Below are positions 26,947 to 37,256 of a stretch of 64,000 bases of DNA, piece by piece. The notes under the pieces are model-generated. The model did no database searches. It worked only from the letters and a program-made list of their open reading frames with translations, and was not told the DNA's origin. A program made the position numbers and the translations under genes. The stretch covers positions 1,429,135-1,493,134 of the forward strand of contig BCGQ01000001.1 in assembly GCA_001599355.1 (NCBI GenBank), written 5' to 3'. The DNA comes from Nakazawaea peltata (taxonomy: Eukaryota > Ascomycota > Pichiomycetes > Alaninales > Pachysolenaceae). Every line of letters begins with the position of its first letter. Position 1 is the stretch's first letter.

Positions 26947-28140
26947 ATGAACCGCTCTAACAAATTGTTCGTAGGGAATATCCCTAACCACTGGACAGTG
27001 GAGAATTTCGAGAGTGTCGTGTGTGGTACCGGTAATGTTGTCGAGGTACGTTTGGTGATGGAATTGCCTAGTAGAAACAAGGGGTATGGGTTTGTGGAAT
27101 ATCTGACACCTGATGAGGCTGAAAATGCTATTGGAATGCTTGGAGAGATCAAAATCTTGGGAACTAGTAGGAAGTTGAGAGTGGAGTTATCGAAGGAAGG
27201 AGGTAAACCGGGGAAACCTGTTATGAATTTGACTAAGGATAATATGCCTAATAATGTAGTGCTACCGCCGGAATTGGGAGGTGGTTATGGTATGCCACAA
27301 CAGCAGCAAGCTTATTCTGGGTATCAGAACAATAACCAATCGTATGGCCAGCCTCCGGCTCCTGGGGGTACAGTGTTTGATCAATTACCTCCTGAATTTA
27401 TCCAATTAATGACGACCAACACGCAATTTCAACAGTTGGTCACTCAAATGATTAATAGTGGAGTTGAATTGAACAAAATTTTGGAAGTGACTAGACCTTT
27501 CCTTCAACAGCAGCAACCACTGCCTCAACTGATACCCCAACAGCAACAGACTGGTGGATATAATGCAGTTCCTACACCACCTCCAAATCAACCAGCTGCA
27601 TTATCGAGTGTTATTCCTGATTATTTAAAGAGAGCCACTACATTTTTACCTGACCCACCTCTGGGGTTACTTGAGGTAGATTCAAAGGGAGACGAATCAT
27701 TGAAGAATTTCAGTCCTCCTTTCTTAATTCAATTGATTGCTAGTTTAAAAGAGGTGGTGGATTCATCCAGTGCCTTGAATGCTGCACAAGTTTTAAAAGA
27801 ATCTCTGGATTTATCAGCAGCTTCAGCTCAGCTTTTATTATTCATGGGGTTCATTGATTCAGATGTAGTACAAGAAGCCATGTCACAAGCACAAACACAA
27901 GCTCCAGGATCTACTTCAGGTACACCTGCCCTGCCTACACCTCCTGCACCAACCAACAACTCCAATATTGATCCATCTTGGTCAGGTTTGGGGCCAAACA
28001 CCATCGCAAAATTACAAAAATTGGACCCTTCTCAAGCCAATATGATCCTGCAAGTTTTACAGATGCCAGTACAACAATTAGCCGGGTTACCTGCAGATCA
28101 GAAACTGATGATCGAACAGTTGAGAGCAGAATATCTCTAA
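26947..28140 (+). CDS. PTI1: Pti1, CstF-64-like RRM subunit of the cleavage and polyadenylation factor
   Basis: 397 residues. It has an N-terminal RRM (about 5-80) with RNP2 KLFVGNIP and RNP1 NKGYGFVEY. A Gln/Pro-rich linker follows, then a helical block (about 220-305; YLKRATTFLPD, then FLIQLIASLKEVVD and LLLFMGFIDSDVV) that matches S. cerevisiae Pti1. The C-terminus is a CstF-64-type domain (LDPSQANMILQVLQM, ending EQLRAEYL), like the one in Rna15. Pti1 belongs to the APT part of CPF and acts in mRNA and snoRNA 3'-end formation. It immediately follows RNA15 on the same strand; in S. cerevisiae the two genes are apart (YGL044C, YGR156W). The 3'-side hinge differs clearly from Rna15, so this is not a recent copy. 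Confidence 0.85.
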   Translation: MNRSNKLFVGNIPNHWTVENFESVVCGTGNVVEVRLVMELPSRNKGYGFVEYLTPDEAENAIGMLGEIKILGTSRKLRVELSKEGGKPGKPVMNLTKDNMPNNVVLPPELGGGYGMPQQQQAYSGYQNNNQSYGQPPAPGGTVFDQLPPEFIQLMTTNTQFQQLVTQMINSGVELNKILEVTRPFLQQQQPLPQLIPQQQQTGGYNAVPTPPPNQPAALSSVIPDYLKRATTFLPDPPLGLLEVDSKGDESLKNFSPPFLIQLIASLKEVVDSSSALNAAQVLKESLDLSAASAQLLLFMGFIDSDVVQEAMSQAQTQAPGSTSGTPALPTPPAPTNNSNIDPSWSGLGPNTIAKLQKLDPSQANMILQVLQMPVQQLAGLPADQKLMIEQLRAEYL

Positions 28141-28676
28141 CGAAAATGTATATCCTATGTAAATGAATACAAGCCTCATATAGATGCAGTTTATACTCCT
28201 CAAATAATATGATCAGCGAAACAATTAGACTGTGCAGAAGTCTGTGCAGATGCTGGAAACTGAAGCGAAGGCCATGTAAGCTTTCCAAAGGTTTAGCTTT
28301 ATGCTTCAATTGGTGAGTACCTCCTTTTAAATACGTCACTGAGCACCGTAGTAACCATCTCCACCATGCCATCTCCGTATCATCTCGTTCCAACCCCCCT
28401 CTTTTCCCCAGCTAAAGAAGCGAAACCTTATTTGGCCCTGCCCATGCCTGCGCATTCAACTCCCTTCTCTTTATGGTACGAGTCACACAAAAAGTGAGAC
28501 AAATCTCCATTTTTCATAAGGGGACAAAACTCAATTTACAGATTTTGCGGCAGGAGAAACGAAAAAGGGCATTTATTTTATAGGGCTCGAGATAGCCGGA
28601 GGGATTGGAGAACAAAGTTGATAAGAGGAGGAATTAGTAGGCGGTGACACGGGGTAGTTTAGTGGCTCCAATTAAA
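28141..28676. other. Intergenic PTI1 - DCAF4-like gene
   Basis: 536 bases between genes of the same orientation. The sequence TAGTTTAGTGG near 28655 looks like a tRNA A box, but no B box follows. Otherwise nothing is recognised. Confidence 0.5.
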
Positions 28677-30182
28677 ATGGCGAAACGTGAGATACCGGGT
28701 TACTTTTATGGTGAGTTTGAATTTGGAGAAATGGTTACTGTGAATACTAACTGGGTGACGATCGGCGGTATTTCCTCAACCTCGAGGGGTCTTACCGTTT
28801 GAATCACAACTATAGATGATGAAAGGGGTCGTTATTTCAAGATTCCAAAAGGAGGAGGAGGTCGAGAAGGTGTGAGTGCTTCTACTTCTGCTACCTTTTC
28901 TCCCAAACAATATACAGAATCCTCTATCAATAGGAAGAAACTGGAGAATGCTCTGAAAAGAAATGATCTCAAGGCATTCAAACCAATAAATTCGCGAACA
29001 GAGTTCCTGAAATATGATAAATTTGCAAGATATTGTAATAGATATCATCAAAACCCCGCTTTATTTCAGAGGAGACTTTATCATATCGATCAAGCTTACA
29101 GTGTAGGTAGATTAGGATATTTCAAGCAATTAGCATGTCGTACCGACACAGACAGACCACGCGTCAATGAGATCATGTATGACGCCGTGAATAATCGTTT
29201 GGTGATACATACCAAGACCGGACTCTATCGCTCTCCTAATATGAACGGAATATATCAAGAAATGGGATCCAATTCTTTAGTTGATTTTGACAAAATTTCC
29301 AATCCTGAATCTTCATATATTCGGTATTTACGATCTAAAGCTGCTAATGAAAATTATAATAGTGCGAATCTTGATAAGTCGAAGGATCTAGCTGTCATTG
29401 GGGCATTAATGACTGGTTCAGGATATGGGAGGTCCGAGAAATTCTCACTTTCTGTCTTTTGCCGTATAGCTAACCAAGATAATCCATATAAAGAGAAGGT
29501 ACATGTATTGGAAGATTATAATCCGAATGGTGATTTTGGGATATCGAATAATTTTTTGGCATACACTACGGTGAAGGGAATGAATTTTGTAGATATTGAG
29601 GGGAATTTTGTGCAAAAATTGGTTCCTAGTTCGGAAGAATTCAGCTCGGATCATTTGTTAAGATTTCAATTCCATTCGGGAAGTAGTTTCTCCAACATAA
29701 TTGGGGCAGGATCCAAAAATGGATCAGTATTCATGGTCGATAGAAGGGAGTCGACTTTTGGACGGCCAATTGTCAAATTACATCAAAATGTAGCAGTGAC
29801 AAATTTCAAATTTTGGCAACAACAAGTCGACCCTTTCAAATTTGTAGTAACTGCTCTGAGTAATTTTATGGCCTCTTATGATATGAGAAATACAAATTCT
29901 CCGATAATAGTTTATGAAGATTATCGTTCTTCAAAATCAAGATTAGAGAGTAGTTCAAGTTTGCAATTCTTTGCTGAGAGCCATATGTTGGTTAGGGATG
30001 AGCTTTTACAAACCATCAAAATCTATGATCTCGATGGTCGGTCACCTGTTAAGCAGATTGGTAGTAAAGTACAGCTGTTTACAACTGTTAGACATAGTGA
30101 GGGGGGTTGCTACGATGACGTTTATGTAGTTGATGATGCGGGGAGTATTTCCATCTACAATTCCTTCTCTCAGGACTTATGA
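28677..30182 (+). CDS. DCAF4/WDR21-like WD-repeat protein (spliced)
   Basis: Exon 1 is 28677-28710 and exon 2 is 28816-30182, giving 466 residues. Joining gives an N-terminus containing IPGYFYDDERGRYFKI, the hallmark opening of DCAF4/WDR21-type proteins. The intron has GTGAGT, TACTAAC (28745-28751) and TATAG, with an unusually long branch-to-acceptor distance of about 64 bases. The rest of the protein is beta-rich with weak WD-like blades (for example HSGSSFSNIIGAGSKNGSVF at about 275-295 and the KIYDLDGRS block), consistent with a diverged propeller. In animals DCAF4 is a DDB1-CUL4 substrate receptor; S. cerevisiae has no obvious counterpart that I recall. The catalytic partner in this yeast is unknown. 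Confidence 0.7.
28711..28815 (+). other. Intron of the DCAF4-like gene (105 nt)
   Basis: Donor GTGAGT, branch point TACTAAC at 28745-28751, acceptor TATAG ending at 28815. An earlier AG (CGAG, about 28783) lies between branch point and acceptor but would break the conserved N-terminal motif, so the distal site is chosen. Confidence 0.8.
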
Positions 30183-32086
30183 CTGTATATACTGTATAAT
30201 AGAATGTGCATAGTATAATAAGCATAGTATAATAAGCATTAGTATAAAAAGCATTAGTGTAAGAAGCATTGACATAATAGGGGTAATGATGTAGCTAAAT
30301 ATAGCAACGAGCTACTGGGCAAGCACATGATCATTGGAAAACACAAGGCTTCTGTCCTGATCACCCTTTCAGGTGGGCCAAGTTCAGAAAGCAACAAAAC
30401 CTCTGCCTCATGACAACCAATTGAGGTAAGATTATTCTTGGTCCTGATAATTCCGCAAAGGGTAATCGACACCTACTATTTTTATTGTCTGTCCTGAGAC
30501 AGACTCCGGAATAATTCCCAAAGAAGAAGGTGGATAGCAACACAGGGTAACTCCTCAAGAATTCCTGTCCATTTTGAGGTCTTTCCTGCCTGATAACAAA
30601 AATCTCTTTGGTGTGTCTCAGAGTCTCGGTGCCAAAGATGGACAACCAAGGCTAGACACTAGCCCCTTCTTGTATGCGGATTCCTGATTTGAAAGGGATA
30701 CATTTTTTTCCTGTGTGCCTGTGTCCTTTCTTGGTAATTTATTTACTATTTTCGTCATCAAAAAAAATTGTGCCTTTGTGGAGTCATGAGATGAGTTCTT
30801 TTGTGCCCTTTAAAAAGAGTTCGGGAAGGGTGGGTCTACTGGGAGCTGAGCGTTCACTAGGAGCTGGGGGGTGACTGGGAATCGGGTTCTACAGTAGAAT
30901 TTCTTCAGCTGATCCCACATGAATAGTAGAGCTCAGACCTACTACTATTCATGTGGCTATGTGGTCACTGCCCCATCATCCTGAATCCCCCAACAGGAGA
31001 AAAGGGCAAATCAATCAATAGCTGGAAAAAGTCGTTGCGGGAATCAGCACCTTATACATAAGACTTACATTGGAGCTAAACGAAAGGGACTAACCAAATC
31101 AGAGTGTGCTTTCTTGGGATGCTATATTATAAGCCGAGCAAGCGTAAAATTTATATACGGGCCCCCTTTATTCATCCCTTACATATAAACTAAGGCCTCT
31201 CTTTAAGCCGAACCGAGTGATCTCTCTTAGATAAGTTACCAATCTCTTTACTTTTTCTTTGTTTCTTTTTACGTAGAAGGTGTAGAATAAACTTCAGGAA
31301 GTTTCATATTAAGGTGTGTGAAACTGGGATCACCCAAATAATATTAGTGCTGGGTGGGTGGGTCTCCCAAGAGTTTTGGTTCGGTAATCTTCGTCCCAAC
31401 TGCGCTAGTGAAATTGCCCTAACTGAACCGAATCAAAGTTCATGCGATTTTCAGTAGGCACTCCCATCTTTCTTACTAAAAAAACATTACGTATTGCCCC
31501 CATATTTTTTTGTCCCGATAGCACTGACAATTTCAAACTCCTTCTACGTACATGAAAAATTTAGTGCACTACATATTTCTATATATTCTTAGAATTTATG
31601 AGTAAACTTTGCATTTTTCCTGATTTAAGAGTACTTAGGAATTTCTTTTTTTGGTCGCAGACTATGTATGCTTGATTAGCTACACACTGGGTGAGTGGAT
31701 TGTAAAATATATTTAAATCTTAAAGCATCCTCTACGAGATAACACCAAGTTTCTACCAGCGCCATTAAGTAACAACGGGCAAATTGGTTATCAAACTGGT
31801 TCAATTGAAGACTCAAAGGCGAAATAAGGAGAAATTCACCAAATTCTATTTATATACGCACATATAGATTGGAAAGGCAGATTCATACTGAAAGGGAAAT
31901 TTGTTTTCGGATTCGTCAGCTTCGATTCCAGCGTTCAATTCTTGATACCATTTTTTTCCAATACTTGAAAAGTCACGATAAGATCAGTTATCTATTACAA
32001 CCTGCGAGTTCAAGATCACAAATCTTCATCTCTAACTGTTGGTAAAGAAACTCCTACAAAGAGAAAGATCCAGAAATTAAGTTACT
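30183..32086. other. Long intergenic region before MPT5
   Basis: 1.9 kb with no convincing gene. Contents: short ATTAGTATAA/AGTATAATAAGC direct repeats at 30210-30275; a 94-codon minus-strand frame at 30361-30645 starting at TTG (not called); a perfect 15-bp inverted repeat at 30915-30956; and a possible stem at 31325-31369. The last several hundred bases must be the MPT5 promoter and 5' leader, which is also long in other yeasts. Confidence 0.5.
30915..30956. repeat. Perfect 15-bp inverted repeat with 12-base loop
   Basis: CCACATGAATAGTAG (30915-30929) is exactly complementary to CTACTATTCATGTGG (30942-30956). No gene covers it and no T-run follows, so it is not a simple terminator. It may be a structured RNA element, a palindromic binding site or a transposon footprint; no family is recognised. 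Confidence 0.9.
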
Positions 32087-35000
32087 ATGGTAAGTCTATT
32101 TTTTTCCTTTACATTACTATGAGAGAAAGAGAGGCAAAAAGGGCACAAACAAAGATTTTGTGCCTCTTTTTATTTGACTCTTACTCTTTTTTTGCCCCTA
32201 GCTCCATCAAGATCAAGCCGTGAGCTCCGACTAATACTCGGAGTGATCTGGTTCTCTTAACATTTCCGTCGCGAGTTGTCTCCATTTACTACTGTGTCTC
32301 CACTGGTGTTGCCTGCACTCTTACCCCTTCCCCTGCCGTTCCGTTCATTCCCAAGATTTTCCTGACCTTTTCTAAGCAACTTTCTCCCCTCAAGCAATTT
32401 TTCGGCTTCGCACAGAAGCGCATACAGGTGCACACAATTTATTGATTAGTTTAGAGAGGGTCTAGATTTGGCACGAGAAATGAAAGGGATGAAGACAATA
32501 GAAAGGTAAATGTCAATATTACCCGGATGAGTACCATTAGATTTTCAGCAGTGTCTCTCAGACCAGACTTGCCTCTTATTTCCCACAATCGCTGAGGGAT
32601 TTTGGCAAGTGTCAGACAAACACTAATACGAGCCAGCCGAGACACAGTAATATCATACACCGCGCGCTTTGGCACGCTTTTCCCTTTTTTTTCCATCTGT
32701 GTCCCAGGGCAAGAAAAAAGAAAAGAATCCCCTACACCTCTCATTTCCGATTGTGACGATCTATCCACCCTTTCTAATGGGATTTTTTTCCTTCCTCTTC
32801 CCCTTCAGTCTTTGCCAGACTTTCCTGAGATTATGCATATCCCGCTATATAATACGATGTGCAGTTAGAAGCAGCATTTATGAGAGCAGGAAGAAAGCTC
32901 TTTTCTTTTTTAATTCAGGCAAGACTATTGGGGGGACACAGTAAGGATTGGGGACTCTGACTTGGAGATGGAGCAATTTTTCGCTTTTTATATACTTAAT
33001 AGTTACTAACCCCCCGTGTTTTTTCTGCAGTTTGACTATGATCCATTATTGCAACAGTCGGGCTCTCATACTCAGCAGGTGATGTACCAACAAGATCTGC
33101 ATCAATTCCGGAGCCCGGATCAACCCCCACATTTGGGATCCGACCAGGGCATCCCCGGCGTTATGTCATCGCTGGGTTCCAATGTTATTCAGGCTCCAAA
33201 TTCCACCAATTCGACCGCTAGAATTCCTTCTCACCAACTGAGTTTATCGGTTAACTCTATCCAGTCATTCCAATCCACTGTCGCTGAGCCTTTGACACCT
33301 CCTGACTTGAATAACTATCAATTGAAATTCTCGCCATGGAACAACCAGCTTGGTGCTTCAAATCATAACTCCAATATGACCGGCAGTAATCCTGGCTCGG
33401 GTTTATTGGGTCAATATACTTACCAAACTAATACCCCTGTCAGTTTGACCTCTGGTAGTGTCTCTGGCAGCGTCGGTACAACTGATTTTACTGCAGTATT
33501 AGGTAATAGAAATGGTGCTCATTCATTAGATATATCTATGTTACAAAGTCCCGGGTATCAGCAACAGTATCAGCATCAAAAGAGGGTTCTGTCTATGCCC
33601 CATTTACAACCAGCTATCAGTTTCAGTCAGAATACTAACCAAGCTATGATGACTCCCACAATAGTTCCTACTCCAGGTTCTGATAGACGTAAGGCATCGC
33701 CTCCATTGAATGGATTTACTAGATCAAACACTGCTCCCTCCTCTGATTCGTCGTCGTTGAGCTCTGCTGATTCGAGAAAATCCTCAATTGATCGCGAAAC
33801 TATTCTCAAGCTCAATGCTACCCCATTTGAGTCTTTATCCAGTCAGATCTTGCAGTTATCGAAAGATCAATATGGCTGCAGATTCTTACAAAAGAAGATT
33901 GATGAAAATGCCGCTGCCAACTTCCCCTTGGTTTTCAACCTGGTGGTTCTGAATAGTTTCGAGTTAATGATCGATCCATTTGGCAATTATTTGATGCAGA
34001 AATTGTTAGACTTTTGTTCCGAGCAAGAGAAAGATCAAATCGTGAAGAATTGCTCTGAGAATATGCACTTGATCGCTTTAAATCAACATGGGACCAGGGC
34101 TCTTCAAAAGATGATTGATTGTGTCACTACTGACTACCAAATCGCATTGATCCGGGATTCTCTCAAAGACTATGTCGTTGATTTGATCCAAGATTTGAAT
34201 GGTAACCATGTGACTCAAAAATGTATCAATGTTTTCAGCAGTGATCACTGTCAATTCATCATTGACTCGATTTGTATGAATATCGTAAAAGTTTCAACCC
34301 ACAAACATGGGTGTTGTGTCTTGCAAAAATGCTTAAATAATTGTAATCTTGTTCAATTGCAACAATTGGGAGATGAAATTATTAATAGCTCGATTATTTT
34401 AATGCAAGATCAATTCGGGAACTATGTGGTTCAATATTTACTTGGGATTAATAATCATCAGATCAATGAAAAATTAGTTTATAGAATTATCCCTTCGATT
34501 CCGATCTTGTCTGTTCAAAAATTCTCATCTAATGTGGTTGAGAAATGTTTGAAAAACAGACTGGTAAGTGATGGATTAAAATCATTGATGATTGAGGAGA
34601 TTTTAAAACCACAAAATTTGACTCTGTTAGTCAAAGATCAATACGGGAACTATGTGGTTCAGACCTCTATGGATGTTCTGAGTGATGCTTACAAGTTAAA
34701 ATTGATATTGGCCATCAAACCTTTAATTCCTCTGATTAAATCTACACCATTTGGAAGAAGAATCCAGTCAAAAATGTCGACGATTTTGAATTCGAATCCA
34801 AATTTAAATAATCAGGTAATTATGGGTCAACAACCATCTATGGATCAAACAATTCCTTTCAATAATCCGTACCAAGATCAAGATGCGCAATACCTTGATA
34901 TAAATGGATCAATTGCTCAGTTGCAGCCTCAATGGCACCCCCATCAAAAACATACACAGTCATATCATAGAACAACTCCGCAGCGGAGCAGATTTTACAA

Positions 35001-35109
35001 CCCCCAATTCAATACTAACTTGAATTTCAACAATCCAAATTCCTCATCACATAGCAATGATTCTGGGTTCATCAATGGTGCAACACCAACTGGTGGGTTC
35101 TGTATGTGA
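32087..35109 (+). CDS. MPT5: Mpt5/Puf5-type PUF RNA-binding protein, ATG-only first exon
   Basis: Exon 1 is just the ATG (32087-32089) and exon 2 is 33031-35109, giving 693 residues starting MFDYDPLLQQ. The long disordered N-terminal part has the blocks LSLSVNSIQS and HSLDISMLQS that match S. cerevisiae Mpt5. Eight PUF repeats span about 265-590, with RNA-contact triplets such as GCRFLQ, GNYLMQ, GTRALQ, GNHVTQ, GCCVLQ, GNYVVQ, SSNVVE and GNYVVQ. Repeats 5-8 are those that read the UGUA core. The C-terminus is Asn/Gln-rich. PUF proteins repress and destabilise target mRNAs through Ccr4-Not. S. cerevisiae MPT5 (YGL178W) lies near SAE2-BUD13-XRN1-NUP49, as here. The 941-base intron is unusually long. 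Confidence 0.92.
32090..33030 (+). other. MPT5 intron (941 nt) directly after the start codon
   Basis: Donor GTAAGT at 32090-32095, branch point TACTAAC at 33004-33010, and a C/T-rich acceptor ending CTGCAG at 33030. Inside are a TTACCCGG (about 32519, Reb1-like) and two overlapping + strand frames (88 and 91 codons, about 32602-32944) with no resemblance to known proteins. The length leaves room for an internal promoter or a small RNA, but none was identified. Confidence 0.88.
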
Positions 35110-35877
35110 TAGGATATCCACGACCGTTTTTTCATATCTTTTGGGAATTTTATTTGTTTGTTTTTAGTTTTATTATTACCCCCCTACTTTTGTTATGTAT
35201 TATTCCAGTGTTTTTTCATTTTTTATAGTTTAGGAAGTCCGGTTTTATCTTATTATTCTAATGTAGTGGATATAAATCTGGTTGATAGGCTCTTAGTGAG
35301 AGCAAATGAGAAGATGAAATATGAGGCGATGAGGATAATCAGTAGATGCATATTTTCTATGTAGCGATGTGATATTTATTTCTTTTTGTTTATGTTTGGA
35401 CCGTGGGCATCGACCTCCATCTAGAAATAGGTTCAACCAATTAGAAGTTTGAGCCAGAAGCAACACAGAGAAAGGATTAGAACGGAACCAGAAAGGGAAA
35501 AGGTGGTTTTAAGAGAGCAGCAAAAAGAAATTACATCGAAATAGTAAGAGAAACGCAGCAGATCGTTGATAGGGCAAATTGGTAACTACGCTTTTCAAAC
35601 TGCCCAGAATTCTGGACTCCTTACTTGGATCCCTCGAACTCCCTCAATTGTCTCGTATCTACCAGTATCGTCTCTGCCTCAAGTCAAATTCGCTTGCAAC
35701 AGAAGATGCATCTCGTTTTCCCAATTAGGAAGTCTAATTAACTGTATGGCCTTTTTTTCAAATAATAGGGCAGAAAACGAAATGGCCCACCTCTTGAAAT
35801 CGGGAAAAACACAAACACCTCTACTATCAGGATTACATAACAATACTTTCATTTAAATATACAGTTCATGATTGAGA
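35110..35877. other. Intergenic MPT5 / LCP5 (convergent)
   Basis: 768 bases between convergent stops, starting T-rich (35130-35240). Three open frames of 68-117 codons occur, one of them antisense to LCP5. None has family features or a good start. No RNA gene is recognised. Confidence 0.5.
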
Positions 35878-36972
35878 TCAACGTCTTCTTTTAGCTCTGT
35901 CCCAAGCAGTTTGCAGTTTTCTCTTTCTAGATGCGGACTCACCAATATCTCTGTTTTTATTGTTGAACATACTGAAATCTTCACCACCAAATACATTGAC
36001 ATCCTGCTTGTATTTGCCCTTTTTGGATTTTTTATTACTGTCCATCATCTTTGGATTAAGTCTAACAAAGTTGTCTTCTTCGTATCTTTGAATTTCCAGT
36101 TCCTTTTGTTTATCACGAGCAGTCTTGATTCCACCTCTTCCATGATCCATAATAGTAGAACCGATACTTTCCACTACCATTGGAGCATCACTTTGTTCTC
36201 TAAGATACTCTTCCATAGATTGTAACTTTCTTGTTCTATTACCGGATTTCAGCAGTTTATCAATATCAGCATATGCTGTGGTTGGAGGCAATTGGGCTGA
36301 AATCTTTGGAGGTTTATATTTCTCCGATGCAGATGACGATGAGTCCAGACCAGATGACTTCAGACTGGTCTTCTTCAGTTTCAGTAATGATGCAGTCAAC
36401 AGGGACAGATCTGGTCTGTAAGAGGTTACATCTTCGGCTTCTGAGTCACTATCTTCTTCTTCTTCGGAATTACTTTCATTTTCGCTGTCACTACCACTTT
36501 GATTAGCCTTCAATTCTCCTTTTTCTTGTGCTTTGAGCTCTTCATCCGCCATTCTTTCATACAGTCTAGTCATCTTATCTAATTGGTAGTTTAATCTACT
36601 CTCTAAACTTTTGACTCCTCTTTCTAATGTAACTCTTTGCAGAATGGATCCTTTAATCAGCTGTGTTCTTTTATCCTTGAATTCTTCATCGTCTTCATCT
36701 TTATCAAGTCTTTCAATGTTCGATAATATTATCAAGATCAAATGGTTTAAATAGGCCAACATGGAGGCATTTTTCAATGACATCAATGAAACTCCGGCCG
36801 GAGATTCGATTCCCGTCTCTTTTAATAACCCTTGAATCAATTTAGGATGAGAAGATGAGTCTTTTTGGGATTCTAATAACTCTTTCAATTTTTCAACTCC
36901 AGTCGATGTGGCTCCGATGGCCTCTACCACACTAGAAAGGGCCGATGTGATGACATCATTTTCTTTAGTCAT
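35878..36972 (-). CDS. LCP5: Lcp5, SSU processome component (Sas10/C1D family)
   Basis: 364 residues. The N-terminal half is the Sas10/Utp3/C1D helical domain (LKELLESQ, then ALNHLILIILSNIERL-like block; GVSLMSLKNASMLAYLNHL at about 59-77). A strongly acidic Ser/Glu stretch (about 158-182) and a basic C-terminus (SRKRKLQTAWDRAKRRR, at the very end) follow. Lcp5 associates with U3 snoRNP and is needed for A0-A2 cleavage of pre-rRNA in the nucleolus. It is divergent from NSA2 across a 284-base promoter with RRPE and PAC motifs, the same pairing as YER127W/YER126C in S. cerevisiae. Confidence 0.93.
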   Translation of the reverse strand: MTKENDVITSALSSVVEAIGATSTGVEKLKELLESQKDSSSHPKLIQGLLKETGIESPAGVSLMSLKNASMLAYLNHLILIILSNIERLDKDEDDEEFKDKRTQLIKGSILQRVTLERGVKSLESRLNYQLDKMTRLYERMADEELKAQEKGELKANQSGSDSENESNSEEEEDSDSEAEDVTSYRPDLSLLTASLLKLKKTSLKSSGLDSSSSASEKYKPPKISAQLPPTTAYADIDKLLKSGNRTRKLQSMEEYLREQSDAPMVVESIGSTIMDHGRGGIKTARDKQKELEIQRYEEDNFVRLNPKMMDSNKKSKKGKYKQDVNVFGGEDFSMFNNKNRDIGESASRKRKLQTAWDRAKRRR

Positions 36973-37121
36973 TATGGAATCTCAAGCACTTTTCTTCTTC
37001 TGTCTGATCCTGACTCAAATATAAACTCAGTTGTAACTTTAGTTGCACTTCACTTGTCACTTCACTTGCCGCTCCTCACTTGCAACTTCTCAGCTCTTCC
37101 TCTGCTCTTCCCTTCTCACTA

Positions 37122-37206
37122 TGAAAAATTTTCCTAACTAAGCAGAAAAAGAAAAGAAAAAATTTTTCCTCTATAAAAAAATTTTTAGTCCTTTTTTTAT
37201 CTCATC
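37122..37206. promoter_or_regulatory. RRPE and PAC motifs in the divergent LCP5/NSA2 promoter
   Basis: TGAAAAATTTT at 37122-37132 is an exact RRPE. CTCATC at 37201-37206 is the PAC core (GATGAG on the other strand), 51 bases before the NSA2 ATG. Further A/T runs (AAAAAATTTTT) lie between them. One promoter thus serves a 40S and a 60S biogenesis gene in opposite directions. Motifs are seen; use is inferred from the known ribosome-biogenesis regulon. Confidence 0.7.
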
Positions 37207-37256
37207 TTGAAGGGTAAGGGCGGTTAGCTTAGAAGAGGAAGGATAGATCTGACAAA

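Noticed and set aside
28650-28676. tRNA A-box-like TAGTTTAGTGG before the DCAF4-like gene
   Set aside because: No B box (GTTCGAATCC-type) or acceptor-stem pairing is found within 100 bases, and the ATG of a good gene follows at once.
30361-30645. 94-codon minus-strand open frame in the MPT5 upstream region
   Set aside because: It starts at TTG, is closed by a stop immediately upstream, has no family resemblance and lies in ordinary intergenic sequence.
32602-32944. Overlapping 88- and 91-codon + frames inside the MPT5 intron
   Set aside because: They overlap in different frames, are Phe/Pro/Ser-rich and show no family features.
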